A stretch of DNA of 13,479 nt from a bacterium (lineage in GTDB: Bacteria > Sumerlaeota > Sumerlaeia > MVZB01). Numbering within the stretch: the stretch's first letter is position 1; each line of letters begins with the position of its first letter. The translations under genes were made by a program, and so were the position numbers. The DNA lies in the NCBI GenBank assembly GCA_023480605.1, contig JAMCWS010000171.1, positions 1 to 13,479 of the forward strand. The letters run 5' to 3'. The notes beneath the pieces are model-generated. The model was not told the DNA's origin. It saw only the letters and a program-made list of their open reading frames with translations, and searched no databases. Of the stretch, positions 7,438 through 13,301 are shown in pieces.

Positions 7438-9783
7438 TTATTTAGTCTTGTCCAAACTAATCCGGAACAGCCCCAGGTCGCCCCAGGCCAGGAGGGTCTG
7501 GTCGTCCCAGAAGGCGAGGTCGCTTGCCTCGAAACCGGTTAGGTCCGCCCCGTTTTCGACGACGAATAGATCCTTCTTCACTTCCGACGGCCGGTTGGTC
7601 TGCGGCGGAAAGCGGATCGTGTATTCCGGATAATACCGGTAGATGAGAGCCTGTCCGCCGTAGAGAATCGCCAGCCGGTTCCCCGTCGGCGCCCAGACCA
7701 TCGGCGGAAACGACTGATGGTAACGCGGGAAGTCCGGGCTATTCATGGGCGGAGGAAACTGGTTGCGCCTTCCGCCCCCCGCCCAACGCGGACCCTCCTC
7801 GTTATTCCAGCGCGACCACAACCAGTTCTGCATCTGCCTTTTGAATTGCTCTCGAACCTGTCGGTCAAGCGGAATATCCAGCGGAATATCCATTAGAACA
7901 TACTCCCGACCTGATTGCAGGTCCAGGGCGCAGAATTGCAGCGATTCCGGGTAGCCCGTATCGGTCGGTTTGTCGTCGACGTCCACCTTGATGGTGGTCG
8001 TGCGCAAGAAAGCCAGGAAGCGGCCGTCGGGTGAGACGGGCATGGCCCGAATTGAGTTCGCGCCTAGCAAATCCGCAACCGGGACATCCCATAAGTATTC
8101 GACGTTGTTATTGCCGAGAAACAGGCTCCCATTCGGATTAGCGAGCGTCCATGAAGTGGCGTGATCCGCGGATAGAATCGTAATCGGTTTTGATCCATAG
8201 CCCGTATCCGTGCGGCTGGCGCGCGCATACCATTTGCCATCCGTGGAGACGATGTAGTGCATATAGCCGCGTTGCTGGTCAATACGGGTCCACGAATGGT
8301 CCGGTTGACGGCGAATCAGCCAGGTCTCATACGCGGGCGCTCGCTTGATGAATAATTGGGAGTATCCGACAGCATCATCGACCGGATTAAGACTTTCGTA
8401 TGAGATTGATTGCCCATCGACGACGATCTTCTTGTCGGACGATGCAAAGGGATAAGACCCCCAACCATACGAACGAAGGCCCTTGCCGGACGCCCAGATA
8501 TTCCAGAACAATCCCCCCACGCGGATCGGCAGGAGCCAGTCGGTGACCAGGTAGTTGTGCCGGAAGGAATCGATGACGAATGACCTGGATTCGGGATAAA
8601 CGCCGCCGACGCGGCCCCACACTTGGTAGATGGGGCGGAGGTGGCGCGTGGTCACGTCGATCTCGATGACCTGCGCCCAGCCGGTGGGTTCGTTCGTCCC
8701 GAAATAGCCGGGGAAGCTGTAGACTTCGGCCAGCAGTCGCGAGGTGCCGGGGATGCGGTAGAGATGGCCGAACATCCGGGGGCCATAGAATTCGCTCGCC
8801 CACCGCGGATGAAGGCGCATGGCCAGGTCGAGCACCGAGCGCTTGACCAGCAACGGCCTGATGGCCGTCCAGTTGACCGACGGCTTCTCTTCGCCCAGGT
8901 CGCGGCGGTTGTTCAAAATGCGCGGCTCCACCTCGCGGGTCTGCTGGGTGAGCAGGGGCATGGGATCGAACTCGAATCGCAGAACCGCCCAGGAGACCGC
9001 GCAGGATAGAACGATCAGGCCCGCCACTTCGGCAAGGAAGCGCCGCCAGCGGAAACCCTCGCAGCGGAAATTGAACCACGCCAGCCCGCCCAGCGCGGCG
9101 GCGAGGCCGATGGGCAGGAGCGGATCGAACGGGCGGATCATGAACGGGACGCCGTTCCTGACCGTCATCGCGCTCGCATAGGGCATGAGCAACAGGCCGG
9201 CCGGGTCGACCAGCCGCGTGCAGGCGAGCGCCGCGCCGAAAGCCACCAGTCCGCCGAAGAAGGCTTTGTAGGGATCCGACGCCATCGACGAGACGAACGC
9301 CCCGGCCACCATGAGAAGGAGCGGCAGCCAGACGTAAGCGCCGTTGAGGTGAAGGTAGTGTATCGGCAGCGGAAAGGGGTCGCCCCGGCCGCCGAGGGCG
9401 TGGGTCAACGCGCGGTCGAGTGCGGGCTGGACGAAAAGGGCGAGGACGAGCGTGATGGCCGCCCCCACTGCGAGCTTCAGCGCCCATTGCCGGCGGCGCG
9501 AGCCGGGCAGACTCAGGTGCCAGTCCCAGACGCGCAGCTTGCGCTCCTCGGCCACCAGCGCCGCGCCCACGAACAGCGGCGCCAGCCCCAGCAAACACGG
9601 CCCGACGAAAAACGCCTGCATCAGGCTCACAAGCTGGCCCATGGTCAATTGATTGGGAATAAGATAATTTTCGGCCCGCGGCGCGAGCCCCATCAGCACG
9701 CCCCAAATTAATAATACCGCAAGGGCGAACATCAGGCTCGAGCGCTGGAGATGGTATTCCTTCTTGAGCAGTTGCCAGAACAT
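7438..9783 (-). CDS. ABC-2 type permease fused to a large extracytoplasmic propeller-like domain
   Basis: This is a 781-residue protein. The first 275 residues hold about seven hydrophobic segments (near 15-34, 58-80, 102-122, 148-168, 174-200, 223-240 and 252-272) in the order of ABC-2 exporter permeases, with FVGAALVAEERKLRVWDW in the first cytoplasmic loop. After the last segment come about 500 mostly soluble residues with repeated short beta-like motifs (VIEIDVTTRHLRPIYQVWGR, YIVSTDGKWYARAS, MPVSPDGRFLAFLR, WAPTGNRLAILYGG, FWDDQTLLAWGDLGLF), which suggest WD40/TolB-like blades. An odd number of membrane segments would place this domain outside the cytoplasm. It follows the preceding permease by 4 bases; its Shine-Dalgarno GGAGGTG (9797-9791) is made by the last codons of that gene. 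Substrate unknown. The downstream third is clearly lower in GC than the membrane part. Confidence 0.82.
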   Translation of the reverse strand: MFWQLLKKEYHLQRSSLMFALAVLLIWGVLMGLAPRAENYLIPNQLTMGQLVSLMQAFFVGPCLLGLAPLFVGAALVAEERKLRVWDWHLSLPGSRRRQWALKLAVGAAITLVLALFVQPALDRALTHALGGRGDPFPLPIHYLHLNGAYVWLPLLLMVAGAFVSSMASDPYKAFFGGLVAFGAALACTRLVDPAGLLLMPYASAMTVRNGVPFMIRPFDPLLPIGLAAALGGLAWFNFRCEGFRWRRFLAEVAGLIVLSCAVSWAVLRFEFDPMPLLTQQTREVEPRILNNRRDLGEEKPSVNWTAIRPLLVKRSVLDLAMRLHPRWASEFYGPRMFGHLYRIPGTSRLLAEVYSFPGYFGTNEPTGWAQVIEIDVTTRHLRPIYQVWGRVGGVYPESRSFVIDSFRHNYLVTDWLLPIRVGGLFWNIWASGKGLRSYGWGSYPFASSDKKIVVDGQSISYESLNPVDDAVGYSQLFIKRAPAYETWLIRRQPDHSWTRIDQQRGYMHYIVSTDGKWYARASRTDTGYGSKPITILSADHATSWTLANPNGSLFLGNNNVEYLWDVPVADLLGANSIRAMPVSPDGRFLAFLRTTTIKVDVDDKPTDTGYPESLQFCALDLQSGREYVLMDIPLDIPLDRQVREQFKRQMQNWLWSRWNNEEGPRWAGGGRRNQFPPPMNSPDFPRYHQSFPPMVWAPTGNRLAILYGGQALIYRYYPEYTIRFPPQTNRPSEVKKDLFVVENGADLTGFEASDLAFWDDQTLLAWGDLGLFRISLDKTK

Positions 9784-9787
9784 GTCG

Positions 9788-10588
9788 CTACACCTCCAGG
9801 CGCTTGAACTTGAGCCAGGCGATCGTCAACATCACCATCGTCCACAGGCACGAAAATCCCACAATCAACACGAAACCGATGTTTCCCTCGATCGTCAGGC
9901 CAATCTGTAATGAGTTTATACTAACATTCGCGAACGGCAAAAGAAGCATGGCAACCCCAATCGGAAACACCAGTGCGGCCCAGAAGGCCGTATGCGTCTG
10001 ACGGATGAAGAGCGACGCCGGAAGGCCGTGCGCCAATGCGATGACCCCGGCAGCCAGATTGATCGCGATTGCGGGCAGCCCCCACTGGATAAAAGTTTTA
10101 GCTGCCCACGGACTGGCTGGAGGCACTGCGATACTCAGTCTGAACTTCGGAAGGTATTCGGCAATCACGCCTTGAAGATAAAAGAAGAAATGAGAAGCAA
10201 CCGCCAGATGTATTGAGATGACGGCAATCATCACAACCCCGTAAGCCGCGATCTTTTCCAGAATGATCCGCCGCCGTGCGATGGGCTGTGATAGAAGACG
10301 TGCGAGCGTACCATCACGATGTTCAGATCCAAACATATTTACGGCGATCAGAAGCATGAGTATATACTCCATCGCCGTATACCAACCCGTCCATTGGACA
10401 AAGTAATCCGACCCCGTATTGTGGAGGCGAAAAGCGAAGTTATGGATCTCCTCCATATTTCCGTAGGATTGTGGGAATCGTGATGTATACCAATGGATAA
10501 TCGGTAATCCCCACGCGAACGTGCCAATCATAAGGATCGATCCGTAGAGTGCCATTTCGCGCAGTTCTTTCCAGATCCGTCGCATCAT
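9788..10588 (-). CDS. ABC-2 type transporter permease
   Basis: This 266-residue membrane protein has about six hydrophobic segments (near 14-32, 69-88, 112-136, 168-190, 200-220 and 238-258). Between segments 2 and 3 is the characteristic cytoplasmic loop NMFGSEHRDGTLARLLSQP, the ABC-2 permease pattern in which a glutamate and a GTL(A/E)LL-like run couple to the ATPase. Its ATG overlaps the ATPase stop as ATGA (10585-10588), so it is translationally coupled to the ATPase. Its base composition is much lower in GC than the ATPase gene (the 60 bases from 10141 are about 40% GC, those from 10681 about 80%). The stretch at 10388-10414, coding DYFVQWT in a predicted extracytoplasmic loop, is the source of the inverted copy found in the ATPase gene. 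Confidence 0.88.
   Translation of the reverse strand: MMRRIWKELREMALYGSILMIGTFAWGLPIIHWYTSRFPQSYGNMEEIHNFAFRLHNTGSDYFVQWTGWYTAMEYILMLLIAVNMFGSEHRDGTLARLLSQPIARRRIILEKIAAYGVVMIAVISIHLAVASHFFFYLQGVIAEYLPKFRLSIAVPPASPWAAKTFIQWGLPAIAINLAAGVIALAHGLPASLFIRQTHTAFWAALVFPIGVAMLLLPFANVSINSLQIGLTIEGNIGFVLIVGFSCLWTMVMLTIAWLKFKRLEV
9791..9797 (-). promoter_or_regulatory. Strong Shine-Dalgarno inside the end of the upstream permease gene
   Basis: GGAGGTG on the minus strand lies 7 bases before the ATG at 9783. It consists of the last two sense codons (GAG GTG) and one base of the CTG before them in the upstream permease. This ties translation of the fused permease to that of its neighbour. Confidence 0.8.
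10388..10414 (-). repeat. 27-bp inverted repeat, donor copy in permease gene
   Basis: Read on the minus strand, these 27 bases run from GGGTCGGATTAC to CCAATGGACG and encode part of a normal permease loop (SDYFVQWT). The same 27 bases, in the opposite orientation, occur at 11009-11035 inside the ATPase gene. Here they fit their reading frame, so this copy is taken as the original. Confidence 0.95.
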
Positions 10589-11517
10589 GATTCCGCCTCC
10601 CCCGCGCGGGCAGCCTGGCCCGTGGCGACGAAGATCTCTTCCAGCGTGAGCGATTCCTCGGTGAGATCTTCGGGGTTGAGCGCGCGCAAGCGGGCGGCGA
10701 GTTCGGGGGCGGCGCCGTCGGTCAGGAGTTCCACCGTGCGGCCGTTGGCGCGGACGCTCAGAATCCCCGCTTCCGGCTCAATCGCCGGCGGCGCGTCGAC
10801 GAACCGCAGGCGGATCTTCTTGTAGCGCCCGCGCGCGGCGTCGGCTTCCATCGTGATGAGTTCGCGGCCCTGGTCGATGATCGTGAACTCGTCGATCAGG
10901 CCCTCGAATTCGCCGATGAGGTGGGTCGAAACGAAGACGGTGCGCCGCTCGGGCGCGCCCTCCTGGTAGGCGCCGATGACCGTTTCGATGAACTCGCGCC
11001 GGACGATCGGGTCGGATTACTTTGTCCAATGGACGAGCAGCAGCAGGTCGGGCTCGGCGGCGATGGCGCAGATGAGCGAAAGCTGCGCCCGCATCCCCTT
11101 GCTCATGGCCTTGATCTTCTTGCGCGGCTCCAGGCCGAAGCGGCCCATCAACTCGCGCTCCAGGGCGCGGTTCCACTGGCGGGGGCGGAACGAGGCGGCG
11201 TAATCGAGCATCCCCTGGGCCGTCATCCACGGGTAAAAGCCGATTTGCTCGGGGACGTAGCCAATGTGGCGCTTGACGCCGACCTCGTCGCGCCGGGGGT
11301 CGAGGCCGAAGACGCGCACGGCGCCCGCGGTTGGGCGCAGGTGGCCGAGGAGGCACTTGATCGTGGTCGTCTTGCCGGCGCCGTTGCGGCCGAAGAGGCC
11401 GTAGCAGCGCCCGGGCCGCACGGTGAGAATGAGATCGCGTACGGCCTCGGTATGGCCGAACCGCCGCGACAGGTTTTCGATTTCAATGGCATTGGGCGAC
11501 GGCGCAATGGCGCTCAT
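10585..11517 (-). pseudogene. ABC transporter ATP-binding protein gene, interrupted at Walker B by an equal-length templated replacement
   Basis: The frame has 311 codons including the final stop, a usual length for an ABC-2 exporter ATPase, but codon 167 (11017-11019) is TAA. N-terminal half: Walker A GRNGAGKT at 43-50, Q-loop glutamine in YVPEQ at 91, degenerate signature MSKGMRAQLSL at 138-148, then PDLLLL at 156-161. The expected DEPTSGL is replaced by VHWTK-stop-S, and the frame resumes correctly with DPIVRREF at 169-176, the H-loop (VFVSTH, His199) and a usual C-terminal domain. Walker B Asp, catalytic Glu and the switch region are all lost, so suppression of the stop would not restore ATPase activity. 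Start: AAGGAGG at 11530-11524, 6 bases before ATG 11517. The 3' end overlaps the permease start (ATGA). Downstream translation from an internal ATG at 10851 could give only an 88-residue fragment. Confidence 0.92.
11009..11035 (+). repeat. 27-bp inverted repeat, inserted copy in ATPase gene
   Basis: On the plus strand these bases match, without mismatch, the minus strand of the permease gene at 10414-10388. The match ends on both sides in a single-base difference (C against G on the left, A against G on the right). The outermost bases (GGGTC, read as GAC CCG in the ATPase frame) may be original ATPase sequence, since they encode the DP expected there. The replaced part is then about 21 bases, exactly seven codons. 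Confidence 0.95.
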
Positions 11518-11523
11518 CGATGG

Positions 11524-11530
11524 CCTCCTT
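11524..11530 (-). promoter_or_regulatory. Consensus Shine-Dalgarno of the ATPase gene
   Basis: AAGGAGG on the minus strand, 6 bases before the ATG at 11517, settles the start of the ATPase reading frame. Confidence 0.85.
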
Positions 11531-11550
11531 GGATTATTAAAACAGCGTTT

Positions 11551-11796
11551 TTAGCCACGAAAACACACGAAAGAACACGAAAAGAGGAGGAAAATGACAA
11601 TCGCCTTTTACAGGCCGGTTTTTACTTTTGTGGTATCGCGTCTTTGCGGCTTTGCGTGAGAACGAATAGATGTCTCGCAAAGGCGCAAAGGCACGAAGTA
11701 GATGCGACACAATGATTTACAACGTTGAGTAACAATCGCCCATCGTATTCCTCATATCGGCTCTCTTACATGTTTTTCGTGTCATTTCGTGGCTAA
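11551..11796. repeat. Nested inverted-repeat region between GntR and ATPase genes
   Basis: Outer arms: TTAGCCACGAAAACACACG at 11551 onward pairs with the complement of 11775-11796 (CGTGTCATTTCGTGGCTAA on the plus strand), about 20 of 22 bases. Inner arms: TCTTTGCGGCTTTGCGTGAG at 11641-11660 pairs with TCTCGCAAAGGCGCAAAG at 11673-11690. Further ACACGAAA units lie at the left end. This fills the whole 275-bp gap between the GntR stop and the ATPase start. The right outer arm contains the GntR stop codon (11793-11795). Both arm types are familiar as dispersed intergenic repeats in environmental genomes, but I could not count copies. A read-through transcript from the GntR promoter would fold here. 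No protein gene is supported within it. Confidence 0.8.
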
Positions 11797-12191
11797 TCTC
11801 TCTCCCTCAACCGGCCCTGGAAAGCGGCCAGACGTTCCTTGAGCAGGGCGGCCAGTTCGCGGTCGTCGATGCGCAGGTGCCAGGCCTGGACGATGACGCC
11901 GTCGAGGGCCTGGGCCAGGATGCGGCGGCGGGCGTGGCCGTCGAGTTGCGTGCCCTCGGCGCCGCAGAAGACGCCGCGGCCGGGCTCGGTCACGACGACG
12001 CCCTCGTGCTCCAGTTCGCCGTAGGCCTTGGCCACGGTGTTGCGGTTGAGGCGCAGCTGCTCGGCCAGGGCGCGGATCGAGGGAAGCTGGTCGCCCGGCC
12101 GCAGCGCCCCCGTGGCCAGAGCGAGTTTAACCTGCTCGATGATTTGCAGATACGACGGTTTGCCGGATTTGTAATTGAGTTCGATATACAT
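11793..12191 (-). CDS. GntR family transcriptional regulator, YtrA subfamily
   Basis: From ATG 12191 this is a 132-residue protein. Residues 1-68 form the winged helix-turn-helix of GntR proteins (MYIELNYKSGKPSYLQIIEQ, then GDQLPSIRALAEQLRLNRNTVAKAYGELEHEGVV), and the remaining short tail of about 60 residues is typical of YtrA-type members, which lack a ligand-binding domain of FadR or HutC type. YtrA regulators usually repress themselves and a neighbouring ABC exporter, as the context here suggests. An in-frame ATG at 12203 adds four residues (MGTA). I prefer 12191 because the promoter below would start RNA at about 12207, leaving almost no leader for 12203, whereas GGGAACGG precedes 12191. 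The stop codon lies inside a repeat arm, so the extreme C-terminus may have been set by repeat insertion. Confidence 0.9.
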   Translation of the reverse strand: MYIELNYKSGKPSYLQIIEQVKLALATGALRPGDQLPSIRALAEQLRLNRNTVAKAYGELEHEGVVVTEPGRGVFCGAEGTQLDGHARRRILAQALDGVIVQAWHLRIDDRELAALLKERLAAFQGRLRERD

Positions 12192-12203
12192 GGCCGTTCC
12201 CAT

Positions 12204-12225
12204 CTGTCATAGATGTATATGACAG
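12204..12225. promoter_or_regulatory. Palindromic operator candidate for the GntR regulator
   Basis: CTGTCATA (12204-12211) and TATGACAG (12218-12225) are perfect 8-bp inverted arms around the 6-base spacer GATGTA. The site covers the -10 box and the expected transcription start of the GntR gene, the usual place for an autorepressor. Extra half-sites (ATGAC) follow at 12227-12231. Assignment to this regulator is inference from position and symmetry. Confidence 0.7.
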
Positions 12226-12242
12226 TATGACGGATCAGTCAA
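12214..12242 (-). promoter_or_regulatory. Sigma70-type promoter of the GntR gene and probably the exporter module
   Basis: On the minus strand, TTGACT (12242-12237) and TATACA (12219-12214) are separated by exactly 17 bases. RNA would start near 12207. No equally good promoter was seen just before the ATPase gene, so the exporter genes may depend on read-through across the repeat region. Confidence 0.7.
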
Positions 12243-12290
12243 GCGAAAAATTACAAAAAAAATGCGGCATCGTTTAGGTTTGGACCGCGA

Positions 12291-12385
12291 ATACGAGAAC
12301 GGTCACGATTACGCGTGAAACAGTACACGCGCACGATTACAGTCACGTTTACGAGCACGATTACGCGCAAGAACACGAACGCGAA
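12291..12385. repeat. Degenerate hexamer tract (NNNNAC, GATTAC/GAGCAC-like)
   Basis: About 95 bases are built largely from six-base units ending in AC. CACGATTAC occurs three times (GATTAC at 12307, 12335 and 12359) with related units GTTTAC, GAGCAC, AGTCAC and GAACAC between them. One unit is shortened, which shifts the phase near 12325. No gene is supported here. An A-rich stretch (12244-12263) precedes it. Function unknown; it may be a dispersed low-complexity repeat. Confidence 0.6.
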
Positions 12386-12433
12386 GCGAGGTGCAACGCT
12401 GCCTGGCCGCCTGGCCGTGGCGGTAAAACGGCA

Positions 12434-12462
12434 TTGACAATGACCCGGCGAATGAATATAGA
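12434..12462 (+). promoter_or_regulatory. Near-consensus sigma70-type promoter for the HTH-EIIA gene
   Basis: TTGACA (12434-12439) and TATAGA (12457-12462) are 17 bases apart. RNA would start near 12469, giving a leader of about 65 bases before ATG 12534. The leader contains a short GC-rich hairpin (CCGCG 12491-12495 with CGCGG 12499-12503). Confidence 0.75.
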
Positions 12463-12533
12463 TGTTGCGGTTTGTCTATTGCCCGGCGGTCCGCGAGTCG
12501 CGGGGCCCGGCATATTTGCTGTAGCGAAAGCCC

Positions 12534-13241
12534 ATGAACCTTACGGTTGTCGACGTCACCCGCCTGTTCAGCGTTTCCGAAAAAACGGTGCATCGCTGGA
12601 TCAAGTCACTCGATCTTCCCGCATACCGCGTCAACGGCCGATATCATTTTAACCGCACCGAACTGCTCGAGTGGGCCGCCGCGCGGCGAGTGACGCTCGC
12701 GCCGGGACCCGAGGGGTCGCCGGGTGCGGGCGCGAGCAGCCTGGCCGACGCGATCGAGGCGGGCGGGATTCACTATGACGTCGGCGGCGAGGACAAGGCG
12801 GCGGTGCTGGCCGACGTGGTTGAACGGCTGCGCCTGCCGGCGGGGATCGAGCGCGCCCGGCTGCTCGAAGTCCTGCTGGCGCGCGAGGCGATGGGGTCGA
12901 CGGCCGTCGGCGAGGGAATCGCAATACCGCACCCGCGCAATCCGATCGTCCTGGGCGGTCACGGGCCGTCGATCACGCTTTGTTTTCTGACGCACCCGAT
13001 CGACTTCGCCGCGCTCGACGGCCGGTCGGTCGACATCCTGTTTACCCTCATCAGCCCGACCGTTCCGGCGCACCTGGGGCTGCTTTCGCGGTTAATGTTC
13101 GTTTTGCGCGAGCCGCTGTTTAAAAAAATCCTGCTTCATCGGGGCTCGCCGGAGGAGATCCTCCTTGGGGTTCGCCACGCGGAAGGCAAACTGACGGCCT
13201 CCGCCAATGCGCCGCCGAACGCGACCGCGGCGATGGCATAG
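12534..13241 (+). CDS. HTH (MerR/excisionase-like) fused to PTS EIIA(Ntr)-like domain
   Basis: This 235-residue protein has two domains. Residues 1-52 are a MerR/excisionase-type DNA-binding helix-turn-helix (VVDVTRLFSVSEKTVHRWIK, then LPAYRVNGRYHFNRTELLEW). Residues 53-68 are a Pro/Gly linker. Residues about 69-215 match the type-2 EIIA / PtsN fold: LLEVLLAREAMGSTAVGEG, then IAIPHPR with His133 as the expected phosphorylation site, then VDILFTLISPTVPAHLGLLS with the usual second histidine (His180). PtsN proteins are phosphorylated by the nitrogen PTS and control other proteins rather than carry sugars. The fusion implies DNA binding or partner switching governed by phosphorylation, which is inference. 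The ribosome binding site is weak, but the HTH begins at residue 2, so the start is sound. The following gene begins 60 bases downstream. Confidence 0.88.
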   Translation: MNLTVVDVTRLFSVSEKTVHRWIKSLDLPAYRVNGRYHFNRTELLEWAAARRVTLAPGPEGSPGAGASSLADAIEAGGIHYDVGGEDKAAVLADVVERLRLPAGIERARLLEVLLAREAMGSTAVGEGIAIPHPRNPIVLGGHGPSITLCFLTHPIDFAALDGRSVDILFTLISPTVPAHLGLLSRLMFVLREPLFKKILLHRGSPEEILLGVRHAEGKLTASANAPPNATAAMA

Positions 13242-13301
13242 GCCCATTCGCCGCGGCGATCGATCGGCACAGCCGACCGCAAAATTGAAAAAGGAACGTC
13301 G

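Noticed and set aside
8387..9706. Second minus-strand open frame of 439 codons within the fused permease
   Set aside because: It is the same DNA in another frame; its product is Arg/Pro/Gly-rich with no membrane segments, while the 781-codon frame shows a proper permease.
11017..11019. Programmed stop readthrough or recoding in the ATPase
   Set aside because: Even with readthrough, Walker B Asp, catalytic Glu and the following loop would be absent, so the product could not be a normal ATPase.
10388..11035. Invertible DNA switch (phase variation) formed by the 27-bp inverted repeats with 594 bp between them
   Set aside because: Flipping the segment would leave the repeat itself, with its in-frame stop, in the ATPase and would break the permease as well. 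Neither orientation yields a working ATPase, and no recombinase gene is nearby.
10921..11715. Plus-strand open frame of 264 codons across the ATPase gene and repeat region
   Set aside because: It is antisense to clear ABC ATPase motifs and ends within repeats; no support as a gene.
12291..12385. CRISPR array or iteron origin
   Set aside because: Units are six bases, degenerate and contiguous, with no spacers; no Cas, Rep or DnaA-related genes or clear DnaA boxes are nearby.
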